Under the pieces are notes generated by a model. It saw only the letters and a program-made list of their open reading frames with translations. It did no database searches and had not been told where the DNA came from. From Nocardia anocheti (GTDB lineage: Bacteria > Actinomycetota > Actinomycetes > Mycobacteriales > Mycobacteriaceae), in contig NZ_JAQQFV010000004.1 of NCBI RefSeq assembly GCF_029675105.1, forward strand, positions 496,001 through 560,000: a DNA stretch of 64,000 bases, read 5' to 3'. Every line of letters starts with the position of its first letter. Position 1 is the first letter of the stretch. Below, in pieces: positions 25,972-34,598 of this stretch. The position numbers and the translations under genes are program-made.

Positions 25972-27867
25972 TCAGGGAGTCACGATGTCGAAATCCGGGT
26001 CGGGGGCATCCAGGTAGCCGACCAGTTCGGCCAGCTTGCCCGCCTCCCCGTCGACCTGCACGCGGCCGTCGGCGATCATCGCTCGCAGGTCCTGGCCGCC
26101 CAGCAGGGCCGCGCGCAGATCCCCGGCGGTGAGGGCGAAGGTGGCGTCGGGGTCGGGCAGGTCGGTGTCGACGTCGAAGTGCACGAGCAGTCCGTTGCGC
26201 AGCTGGGTGCGGTGCGTGACGGCGGTGTCGGTGATCTTCCAGTCGATGACGATCGATGCCGACCACGCCTTGGGACCGTCCACGCGCAGGGAGATCGCGT
26301 CGAACACCTGCTCCACCGACAGCTCGGCCATGATGTCGGGCGCGGCGGCCACGGTCGGGGTGCCGACATTGCCGTGGCGCAGCTCGTAAGCGCCCATCAG
26401 GAAGAAGTTGCGCCAGGTGCCGTTCTCGGCACCGAAGCCGAGCTGTTCGAGGGTATCGGCTTGCAGCGCCTTGGCCTCGGCATTGCTCGGATCGGCGAAG
26501 ATCACGTAGTTCAGTACCTGGGCGACCCAGCGGAAATCGCCGTCGGCGTAGGACTTTCGCGCCTTGACCAGGACCTCGTCGGCGCCGCCCATGTACTCGA
26601 GGTGGCGGCGGGCGGCCTCGACGGGCGGATGCTGCCACAGGGTGGCCGGGTTGCCGTCGAACCAGCCCATGTAGCGCTGGTAGATGGCCTTGACGTTGTG
26701 ACTCACCGAGCCGTAGTAGCCGTGGGTCGACCACGTCTTCTCGATCGCGGGCGGCAGCTGGATGTCCTCGGCGATCTCGATGCCGGTGGCACCCTTGTTC
26801 AGCGCGCGCAGGGTCTGGTCGTGCAGGTAGCCGTAGAGATCACGCTGCACCGAGAGGAATTCGGTGAGCCGCTCGGTGCCCCAGGTGGGCCAGTGGTGCG
26901 AGGCGAAGACGACATCGGCGCGCGCGGCGTAGCGGTTGATCGACTCGGTGAGGCATTTCGCCCACACGTGCGGGTCGCGCACCAGCGCGCCGCGCAGGGT
27001 GAGCAGATTGTGCAGGGTGTGGGTGGCGTTCTCGGCCATGCACAGGGCCCGGCGGGCGGGGAAGTAGAAGTTCATCTCCGAGGGCGCCTCGGTGCCGGGC
27101 GTCATCTGGAATTCGATCTGGACACCGTCGAGGGTGACCGTCTGGCCGGTGTGGTCGATGTGGACCGTCGGCGAGATCAGCGTCGGGGTGCCGGTCGAGG
27201 TCGTCGGGCCCAGTCCGGCACCGACCGCGCCCAGCGGGCCCCGCGGCAGCGCGGCGCCGTACATGTAGGCGGCGCGGCGGCCCATGGCGGTGCCCGCGTA
27301 GACGTTCTCCTCCACGGCGTGCTCGGTGAAGCCGACCGGCGCGATGATCGGGCAGCGGCCCGCGGCGACGTCGTCCTCGGTGGTCACGCCCTTCACGCCG
27401 CCGAAATGGTCGATGTGCGAGTGCGAGAAGATCACCCCGGTCACCGGGCGGTCACCGCGATGCTCGCGGTACAGGCCGAGCCCCGCGGCGGCGGTCTCGG
27501 CGGAGATGAGCGGGTCGATGACGATCACGCCGGTCTCCCCCTCGACCAGCGTCATGTTCGACAGGTCCAGGCCGCGCAGCTGGTAGATGCCGTCGGTGAC
27601 CTCGAACAGTCCCTGCTTGGCGACCAGTTTCGACTGCCGCCACAGGCTCGGGTTCACCGTCGGGGGGCAGTCCTCGTCCAGGAACGCGTAGCCGTCGCTG
27701 TCCCAGATCACCTGCCCGGCTTCGTTCTTCACCACACCCGGGGTCAGGGCGGCGACGAATCCGCGGTCGGCGTCGACGAAATCCTGTTCGTCGTCGAACG
27801 GCAGCTGTCGCAGCAGCTCCTCGTTGGCCGATCGAACACTGTCGGTCGCACTGTTCTGGCCGGTCAT
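25972..27867 (-). CDS. alkyl sulfatase of the SdsA1/BDS1 metallo-beta-lactamase type
   Basis: A 631-aa sec-/primary alkyl-sulfatase-like enzyme that hydrolyses alkyl sulfates to alcohol and sulfate. The metallo-beta-lactamase domain binds two zinc ions through HSHIDHFGG (about residue 150) and further His/Glu residues (MAENATHTLHN, ASHHWPTWG). An alkyl-sulfatase dimerisation domain follows (RRHLEYMGGADEVLVKARK), then a C-terminal SCP2-like lipid-binding domain (ISLRVDGPKAWSASIVIDWKITD). No signal peptide is visible. An AAGGGAAA ribosome binding site precedes the ATG. It heads the left-reading cluster with SulP and GAP, and two TCACCC operators lie 100-156 bp upstream. Confidence 0.9.
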   Translation of the reverse strand: MTGQNSATDSVRSANEELLRQLPFDDEQDFVDADRGFVAALTPGVVKNEAGQVIWDSDGYAFLDEDCPPTVNPSLWRQSKLVAKQGLFEVTDGIYQLRGLDLSNMTLVEGETGVIVIDPLISAETAAAGLGLYREHRGDRPVTGVIFSHSHIDHFGGVKGVTTEDDVAAGRCPIIAPVGFTEHAVEENVYAGTAMGRRAAYMYGAALPRGPLGAVGAGLGPTTSTGTPTLISPTVHIDHTGQTVTLDGVQIEFQMTPGTEAPSEMNFYFPARRALCMAENATHTLHNLLTLRGALVRDPHVWAKCLTESINRYAARADVVFASHHWPTWGTERLTEFLSVQRDLYGYLHDQTLRALNKGATGIEIAEDIQLPPAIEKTWSTHGYYGSVSHNVKAIYQRYMGWFDGNPATLWQHPPVEAARRHLEYMGGADEVLVKARKSYADGDFRWVAQVLNYVIFADPSNAEAKALQADTLEQLGFGAENGTWRNFFLMGAYELRHGNVGTPTVAAAPDIMAELSVEQVFDAISLRVDGPKAWSASIVIDWKITDTAVTHRTQLRNGLLVHFDVDTDLPDPDATFALTAGDLRAALLGGQDLRAMIADGRVQVDGEAGKLAELVGYLDAPDPDFDIVTP

Positions 27868-27966
27868 CGATTTCCCTTCCTGGCGACGGAGGCGGGGAAG
27901 GCCGTCCCGGCACGACGGCCGCGGCGATCCCTGTCGCAGTATTCGTCGCGGGTCCCCGCGCGCGCC

Positions 27967-28023
27967 TCACCCACGGCGGGTGAACTCGGGAACCGTGGTC
28001 GTGATTCACCCGATTCGGGTGAA
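27967..28023. promoter_or_regulatory. paired TCACCCG-type operators between divergent alkyl sulfatase and DUF6325 genes
   Basis: Site A is TCACCC-ACGGC-GGGTGA (27967-27983). Site B is TTCACCCG-ATT-CGGGTGAA (28005-28023), a perfect 8+3+8 inverted repeat. Centres are 39 bp apart. They sit in the shared promoter region and match the operator upstream of DUF389 at 23581. A dimeric TetR- or MarR-like repressor is likely; its gene is not next to the sites. Confidence 0.8.
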
Positions 28024-28056
28024 GCGCGTCGAGCCCGATCCGCGCACGATGCGGGA

Positions 28057-28485
28057 ATGGGAGAAACTCCAGTTCTCGGCCCGGTCGAGTTCGTCGTGCT
28101 GACCTTTCCCGGCACCACCGTCGACGCGACCGTCACCGACGCGCTCGCCGAGGTCGTCGGCAACGGCACCGTGACGCTGCTCGATCTGATCGTGCTGTCG
28201 ATGGACGCCGCGGGCGCCGTCACCGAGCTCGAGATCGACGACGATCTCGACCAGGTGGGGCTGACCGGCCTGACCGCCGCCGATATCGACCTGGTCAGCG
28301 ACGAGGACCTCGCCGTGGTCCGCGCGTCGATGGCACCGGAATCCACCGCCGTCGTGGTGGTGTTCGAGGAGAGCTGGGCCGCCCGCCTGGCCGCCGCGGT
28401 CCGCGGCGCCGACGGCGAAGTGGCCCTGCACGTCCAGGTGCCGCGCGACGCGGTCGAGGCCGCCGTCGCCGCGGCCACCGCCTAG
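28057..28485 (+). CDS. DUF6325 family protein
   Basis: A 142-aa acidic protein matching the DUF6325 pattern: an opening strand GPVEFVVLTFPG, ALAEVVGNGTVTLLDLIVLSMDAAG, and a late VVVVFEESWAARLAAAVRGADGEVA block. Related proteins are usually encoded next to a SHOCT-domain protein, as here (12 bp downstream), and are thought to be stress- or envelope-associated, but no function is established. The ATG at 28057 lies 34 bp from operator site B, so it probably belongs to the same regulon as the alkyl sulfatase. Confidence 0.8.
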   Translation: MGETPVLGPVEFVVLTFPGTTVDATVTDALAEVVGNGTVTLLDLIVLSMDAAGAVTELEIDDDLDQVGLTGLTAADIDLVSDEDLAVVRASMAPESTAVVVVFEESWAARLAAAVRGADGEVALHVQVPRDAVEAAVAAATA

Positions 28486-28497
28486 AGAGGAATCGAG

Positions 28498-28821
28498 ATG
28501 CCCCTTCGGATGGGCCGCGTCGGGCGGCCGGGACTGCTGGGCACGGTGGCGCGCACCGCCGTCGTCGCGGGAACCGCCCAGGCCACCTCCAACGCGGTCA
28601 ACAATCGGGCTCGCAGGCGCTCCGCCGAACAGCAGGCCTACGCCGAACAGCAGGCGCCCCCACCGCAACCGGCCTACGCGCCGCCTCCGCCGCCACCCCC
28701 GGCTCCCCCGCCGGGCGGCACCGACGTCGTCGGCGAGCTGACGAAGCTGAGTCAGCTACGCGACGCCGGGGCGCTCTCGGACGCGGAATTCGCCGCGGCG
28801 AAGGCGAAACTGCTCGGCTGA
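28498..28821 (+). CDS. SHOCT-domain protein
   Basis: A 107-aa protein with a C-terminal SHOCT motif (VVGELTKLSQLRDAGALSDAEFAAAKAKLLG), a short helical oligomerisation module. Before it lie a basic/hydrophobic N-terminus (LLGTVARTAVVAGTAQATSNAVNNRARRR) and a Pro-rich linker (from about 50 to 72). A GAGAGGAA ribosome binding site overlaps the upstream gene's end. It pairs with DUF6325, a combination that recurs in actinobacteria. No enzymatic role is visible. Confidence 0.8.
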   Translation: MPLRMGRVGRPGLLGTVARTAVVAGTAQATSNAVNNRARRRSAEQQAYAEQQAPPPQPAYAPPPPPPPAPPPGGTDVVGELTKLSQLRDAGALSDAEFAAAKAKLLG

Positions 28822-28846
28822 GCCGGGCGCGACGTCCGCCGGGTCC

Positions 28847-29641
28847 TCAGGCCGATTCGGGCGCGCCCGGCGTCCGGAAATCGCCATGCCGTCCCGCGCC
28901 CGCGGCGAAACGGGCGGCACCGTCGAGGGTGTCGGAGCGCAGCGAGGTCATGCCCCGCGCGAATTCGTTGGCCAGGGCGTCGTCTTCGGTGCGACCTGCT
29001 TGTTCGAGCAGGGACAGGCGGTCCTGGCGCAGGCAGGTCTGCGGGAAGCGGGTCAGTTCCAGGGCCAGCTCGCGGGCGGTCGCCAAGGACCGGCCGCGCG
29101 GGGCGACGCGGTTGACCAGGCCGATCCGGTGCGCCTCGGCGGCGTCGACGGGACGGCCGGTGAGGATCAGGTCCATGGCGTGGCTCTCGCCGATCAGGCG
29201 GGGCAGTCGCACCGTGCCGCCGTCGATCAGCGGGACGCCCCAGCGTCGGCAGAACACGCCGAGCACGGCGTCCTCGTCGGCGACCCGCAGGTCGGCCCAG
29301 ATCGCCAGCTCCAGCCCGCCCGCCACGGCATAGCCGGAGATCGCGGCGATCACCGGCTTGCTCAGCCGCATCCTGGTCGGCCCCATCGGACCGTCGCCCT
29401 CGACCGCCGCCACATTGCCGCGCTCGGTGCCGATGGCCTTGAGATCCGCGCCCGCGCAGAAGGTTTCGCCGACGCCGTGCAGGATGGCCACCGCCGCGTC
29501 GGGATCGGCGTCGAAGTCGCGGAAGGCGGCCGCCAGCGCGGCGGCGGTCGGACCGTCGACGGCATTGCGTGCCTCGGGCCGGTTGATGCCGATCAGCACG
29601 AGCGGGCCGTCGCGCTCGACCAGGACGGTGGGGGTGGTCAT
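28847..29641 (-). CDS. enoyl-CoA hydratase/isomerase family protein
   Basis: A 264-aa crotonase-fold protein. The CoA-binding start PLVLIGINRPEARNAVDG, the oxyanion hole FCAGADLKAIG and AISGYAVAGGLELAIWADLRVA and the C-terminal segment with RWGVPLIDGGTVRLPRLIG match the enoyl-CoA hydratase family. The second catalytic Glu typical of hydratases is not evident, since the active-site segment reads PLIDGGT, so another crotonase activity is possible. It is divergent from a TetR gene across a perfect palindrome, so a fatty-acid or aromatic CoA ester probably serves as inducer. The ATG at 29641 is preferred. Confidence 0.88.
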   Translation of the reverse strand: MTTPTVLVERDGPLVLIGINRPEARNAVDGPTAAALAAAFRDFDADPDAAVAILHGVGETFCAGADLKAIGTERGNVAAVEGDGPMGPTRMRLSKPVIAAISGYAVAGGLELAIWADLRVADEDAVLGVFCRRWGVPLIDGGTVRLPRLIGESHAMDLILTGRPVDAAEAHRIGLVNRVAPRGRSLATARELALELTRFPQTCLRQDRLSLLEQAGRTEDDALANEFARGMTSLRSDTLDGAARFAAGAGRHGDFRTPGAPESA

Positions 29642-29653
29642 GGGAAAATGAAA

Positions 29654-29669
29654 CAGTCCGATCGGACTG
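29654..29669. promoter_or_regulatory. perfect 16-bp palindrome between enoyl-CoA hydratase and TetR genes
   Basis: CAGTCCGATCGGACTG is fully palindromic and lies in the 55-bp divergent intergenic region, 13 bp from the hydratase ATG and 27 bp from the TetR ATG. It is the likely operator of the TetR protein, which would repress both genes. Confidence 0.8.
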
Positions 29670-29696
29670 CTGTCAAGACCTGCGAAGATACTCCGC

Positions 29697-30290
29697 ATGG
29701 CTCCCCCCACCGAAGGCCGACGGCGCAGCGACGCCGCACGCAGCCAGAACACGCGTGAGCGCATTCTCGCCGCCGCCGTCGCCAGCCTGATCGAGGACGG
29801 TTACGCCGCCACCAGCATCGGCGCCATCCAGGCCAGGGCGGGTGTCTCGCGCGGCGCGCTGCTGCACCAGTACCCGAACAAGGCGCACCTGCTCGTCGAC
29901 GCCGTGCGTCACCTGTCCGATCAGCAGATCAGCGAGATCCGCGCGGCCGAACAGCCTGCGGGAGAAGATGACTGGATGGCGGCGCTGTGGCGCAGTTTCG
30001 CCACTCCCCTGTTCGGCGCGCTCCTGGAACTGTGGGTGGCCGCCCGGACCGACGCCGATCTTCGCGCGGCCCTGCTGCGTCACCAGCGCGACCTGCACAG
30101 CACCATTCGCGCCTCGATCGTGCGCCCGCTGCCCGAGCCCCTGCCCGCGCATTTCGACACCGTCTTCGAGATGACGCTCACCTATTTCCGCGGCCTGGCC
30201 CTGACGACCATCCTCAGCACCAACCACCGCGACCAGCTGCTCGCCGACTGGCGCGCGGCCATGTCGGCGATGCTGGCGGTTTCACGCTGA
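29697..30290 (+). CDS. TetR/AcrR-family regulator of the hydratase
   Basis: A 197-aa TetR-family repressor. The N-terminal helix-turn-helix is TRERILAAAVASLIEDGYAATSIGAIQARAGVSRGALLHQYPNKAHLL. The C-terminal domain is a typical helical ligand-binding module (ALWRSFATPLFGALLELWVAARTDADLRAA). Divergent from the enoyl-CoA hydratase gene, with the 16-bp palindrome between them. The effector is unknown. Confidence 0.9.
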   Translation: MAPPTEGRRRSDAARSQNTRERILAAAVASLIEDGYAATSIGAIQARAGVSRGALLHQYPNKAHLLVDAVRHLSDQQISEIRAAEQPAGEDDWMAALWRSFATPLFGALLELWVAARTDADLRAALLRHQRDLHSTIRASIVRPLPEPLPAHFDTVFEMTLTYFRGLALTTILSTNHRDQLLADWRAAMSAMLAVSR

Positions 30291-30302
30291 CCGTGGCCGC
30301 GC

Positions 30303-31103
30303 TCAGCCCGCGGCGGCCGCTTCGATGACGTCGGCGACGGCCCCCGGCTGCGAGACCAGCGAGGCGTGCGAGGCCGGGATCTCCGAGGTCCGCGCACCGC
30401 TGCGCTGGGCCATGTAGCGCTGCGAGGCGGGCGGGATGACCAGGTCGTCGGCGGAGACCAGGTACCAGCTCGGCAGCCGCGTCCACGCCGCCGGACCGGA
30501 GGGTTCGATGTTCGCGGCGACCGCGATGGAGCGCTGGTGGGCGATCATGTCGGCGGCGGTGGCGTCGCTGACGTCCCCGGCGAACACCTCGTGGAAGGAG
30601 GCCGGGTCGACATAGGCGTCGAGGTTCTTGCCGTTGACGCCCTGGCTGTCGTCCACGACGGCGAGTTGCAGCACCGGCGGCAGCAGGCGGCTGCCGGGGA
30701 ACCGGATCGGGTCGAGTGCCAGCTGGGCCGGTTCGCCCTCGACCGGCGCGAAGGCGGCGATGTAGACCAGGGCGGTGACGTCGGGATCGTCCACATTGGT
30801 GATCACGGTGCCGCCGTAGGAGTGGCCGACCAGCACGATCGGCCCGTCGATCCCCGCGATCGCCCGCTCGACCGCCGCGGCGTCGTTGGCCGGGCCGCGC
30901 AGCGGATTGGCCGGGACCACCACGGAGTACCCGTCGGCCCGCAGGTCCGCGGCGACCCCGTCCCAGCTGGTGGTGTCGGCGAAGGCGCCGTGCACCAGCA
31001 CGACGGTCGGCTTGTCCGCCGCTGTCGCGGGCCCCGCACCGAGCACCCCGGCGCCGAGCCCGACGGCGGCGACCACCGCCATGATCGATCGGATGCCGCT
31101 CAT
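30303..31103 (-). CDS. secreted alpha/beta hydrolase
   Basis: A 266-aa alpha/beta-hydrolase with a signal peptide (about 1-30, ending GPATAADKP). The oxyanion strand is VVLVHGAFADTTSW, the nucleophile elbow GHSYGG, and the C-terminal His lies in IPASHASLVSQPG. Lid and pocket composition (EPAQLALDPIRFPG) give no clear substrate; it resembles esterase- or haloperoxidase-like hydrolases. It converges with the TetR gene (12-bp gap). The ATG at 31103 is the first that gives a good signal peptide. Confidence 0.85.
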   Translation of the reverse strand: MSGIRSIMAVVAAVGLGAGVLGAGPATAADKPTVVLVHGAFADTTSWDGVAADLRADGYSVVVPANPLRGPANDAAAVERAIAGIDGPIVLVGHSYGGTVITNVDDPDVTALVYIAAFAPVEGEPAQLALDPIRFPGSRLLPPVLQLAVVDDSQGVNGKNLDAYVDPASFHEVFAGDVSDATAADMIAHQRSIAVAANIEPSGPAAWTRLPSWYLVSADDLVIPPASQRYMAQRSGARTSEIPASHASLVSQPGAVADVIEAAAAG

Positions 31104-31286
31104 GTGAATTCCTCTCGTACCGCTGTCTCGGGTTCGGATGGAGCACTGCGCGGCGATGCGTCGATCGCCTGCGGACAAGTATCGTCGCCTCCATTGCCGC
31201 CGTCTCGGCGGACCCTCCTGTCACACTCCGGCCGCGTGTTTCGTCTCCCCGATGCGGACCCATTCGATCGATCTCAGGAGAGTTCC

Positions 31287-31682
31287 ATGTCTGTGCACAT
31301 CAGCAACCCGGCCGAGCTGCACGATCCGACCGGATTCGGCTACAGCCACGTCGCCCGGGTGACCGGTGAGCTGGTGCTGATCGCCGGTCAGTACGACTCC
31401 GACGCCGAAGGCCACACCACCACCACCGATTTCGCCGGTCAGGTCGAGCGCGCCTTCGCCAATCTGGGCACGGCGTTGCGCTCGGCCGGGCTCGACTACG
31501 CCGATGTCGCCCAACTGCGCACCTTCATCGTGGACCACGATCTCGACAAGCTGGCGATCCTCGGTCAGCGGATCGCCGCGATCTGGGGCGACGAGCCGCC
31601 GACCCAGACCCTGCTCGGCGTCGCCGCGCTCGCCCTGCCCGACATGCTGTTCGAGGTCGACGCCCTCGCGGCCCGACACTGA
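31287..31682 (+). CDS. RidA family protein
   Basis: A 131-aa RidA/YjgF family protein; archetypal members hydrolyse reactive imines and enamines from amino-acid dehydration. Landmarks include VTGELVLIAGQYDSDAEG, GQVERAFANLGTALRSAGLDYADVAQLRTFIV and a C-terminal hydrophobic strand (PDMLFEVDALAA). The classic substrate-binding Arg of RidA is not evident at the expected place (the block reads LRTFIVDH then QTLLGVAALALP), so the activity may differ. A GAG-rich ribosome binding site precedes the ATG. Confidence 0.82.
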   Translation: MSVHISNPAELHDPTGFGYSHVARVTGELVLIAGQYDSDAEGHTTTTDFAGQVERAFANLGTALRSAGLDYADVAQLRTFIVDHDLDKLAILGQRIAAIWGDEPPTQTLLGVAALALPDMLFEVDALAARH

Positions 31683-31688
31683 GTCCGG

Positions 31689-31734
31689 GGGTCGGCTCAC
31701 TCCGGCGCGGAGCTGGGTTGCAGTGAGCCGACCC
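31689..31734. terminator. bidirectional terminator between RidA and ABC-F genes
   Basis: A perfect 13-bp inverted repeat (GGGTCGGCTCACT and AGTGAGCCGACCC) with a 20-nt loop lies between the convergent stops of RidA (31682) and the ABC-F gene (31761). TTT follows on the + side. Confidence 0.85.
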
Positions 31735-31760
31735 TTTGCGTCACTCCGACGGAAGTCGGG

Positions 31761-33404
<1,644 letters not shown>

Positions 33405-33574
33405 GTCTTCCTCCGGGCACACCTCACCCAGGACAGGGAGAAGGAGGGTGCCCATGTCGATGAACGTGCGCCGGGCGCACGAAGGAACATCGAAGTTGGG
33501 GCCGTCAGCGCACCGCCGAAGCGGCAGCGGCCCGAGAAACTCAGAGGAAGAACAAGTGCATGTCGTCCACGCTA
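33405..33574 (-). promoter_or_regulatory. ABC-F leader: candidate translational attenuator
   Basis: On the minus strand a TAGCGT -10 box (33574-33569) is followed 7 nt later by a six-codon ORF (33561-33541). Within it, UCUUCCUC (33551-33544) is exactly complementary to GAGGAAGA (33413-33406), the Shine-Dalgarno region of the ABC-F gene; one more G-U and one C-G pair extend it to 10 bp. Between them lies a GTGCGCC-C-GGCGCAC hairpin. A ribosome stalled on the leader ORF would free the Shine-Dalgarno. Confidence 0.6.
33541..33561 (-). CDS. six-codon leader peptide MHLFFL upstream of ABC-F
   Basis: ATG-CAC-TTG-TTC-TTC-CTC-TGA encodes MHLFFL. The -10 box TAGCGT ends 7 nt upstream, so it is probably read from a leaderless transcript. 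It is the first start codon on the mRNA and lies about 140 nt before the ABC-F gene. Hydrophobic leader peptides of this size are used by erm and some ABC-F genes to sense ribosome-targeting drugs. Confidence 0.55.
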   Translation of the reverse strand: MHLFFL

Positions 33575-33620
33575 ACAACCGCTCGACAGCGCGTCGAGTG
33601 AATTACCGGTCGACGCGCGG

Positions 33621-34598
33621 CTAGGCGACGGCGGGGGTGCTGGCGTGGCGGGCGTAGCCGAGATTGGTGAGGACCTCGCTGGTGGCCTTGGCGAAATTGA
33701 GGGTGATGAAGTGCAGGCAGGGGGCGCCTTCGTCGATGAGACGCTGGGCGATCTCGGTGGCGATCTCGATGCCGACGGCGCGCACGGCGGCACGGTCCTC
33801 GTCGGGTCCGGTGCCCGCGGCCTTCTCCAGACGTGCCATGACCGACCGCGGCAGGGAACGTCCGCAGAGTTCCTCCGCGCGCTGGACGGTCCGCAGGGAT
33901 GTGACCGGCATGAGCTCGGGAATGATCGGCTTGGCGCCCTCGATCGGGTCCATCGCCACCACCCGATCCCGCAACCGCAGGTAGTGCTCCACGTCGAAGA
34001 ACATCTGGGTGATCGAATACTCCGCGCCCGCACGCAGTTTCGCCGCCAGGTGACGGGTGTCGTGGTCGAGGTCGGGTGAGCGGTGGTGGCCTTGGGGGAA
34101 GGAGGCCACGCCGACGTGGAAGTCACCGAGGTCGCGCACGATGCGCACCAGTTCGTCGGCGTATTCGACGCCGCCGGGGTGTTTGCGCCATTCGCCGAGG
34201 GGGTCGCCGGGCGGGTCACCGCGCAGGACGAGCAGATTGCGGATGCCCGAGTCGGCGTAGGAGCCGATGAGCGACCGCAGTTCGGCGATGCTGTGGCCGA
34301 CGGCGGTGAGGTGCGCGACCGGAAGCAGGGTGGTCTCGGTCGCGAGTTCGCCGGTGATGCGGACGGTGCGGTCCTTGGTGGAACCGCCCGCCCCGTAGGT
34401 CATCGAGACGAAGGCCGGGTGCATGCGCTCGAACTCGCGGACCGTGCGCCACAGCCGGGATTCCCCGGCGGCGTCACGGGGCGGGTTGAACTCCACCGAG
34501 AACGGCACCCGATGTCCGGGATGCTCGGCCAGGCGCTGCGCCACGGACCGGGTGCGTGTGCGCAGCGTGCTCGGCGTCTCGATTACCTCACCGGTCAT
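33621..34598 (-). CDS. metF: methylenetetrahydrofolate reductase
   Basis: A 325-aa FAD-dependent TIM-barrel enzyme that reduces 5,10-methylene-THF to 5-methyl-THF for methionine synthesis. Signatures: PFSVEFNPPRD at the start (with the catalytic Glu), FVSMTYGAGGSTKDRT, LLVLRGDPPGD and ITQMFFDVEHYLRLRD. The second ATG (34598) is preferred because the GGGGG ribosome binding site is 6 nt before it; the first ATG (34604) abuts that run directly. Either start lies inside the 3' end of pyc, so metF is translationally coupled to pyc. The ABC-F leader starts about 60 bp after the metF stop. Confidence 0.9.
   Translation of the reverse strand: MTGEVIETPSTLRTRTRSVAQRLAEHPGHRVPFSVEFNPPRDAAGESRLWRTVREFERMHPAFVSMTYGAGGSTKDRTVRITGELATETTLLPVAHLTAVGHSIAELRSLIGSYADSGIRNLLVLRGDPPGDPLGEWRKHPGGVEYADELVRIVRDLGDFHVGVASFPQGHHRSPDLDHDTRHLAAKLRAGAEYSITQMFFDVEHYLRLRDRVVAMDPIEGAKPIIPELMPVTSLRTVQRAEELCGRSLPRSVMARLEKAAGTGPDEDRAAVRAVGIEIATEIAQRLIDEGAPCLHFITLNFAKATSEVLTNLGYARHASTPAVA

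Noticed and set aside
33541..33604. WhiB7-type control of the ABC-F gene
   Set aside because: The region before the -10 box lacks the AT-rich block expected next to the -35 of WhiB7 promoters, so I do not claim it.
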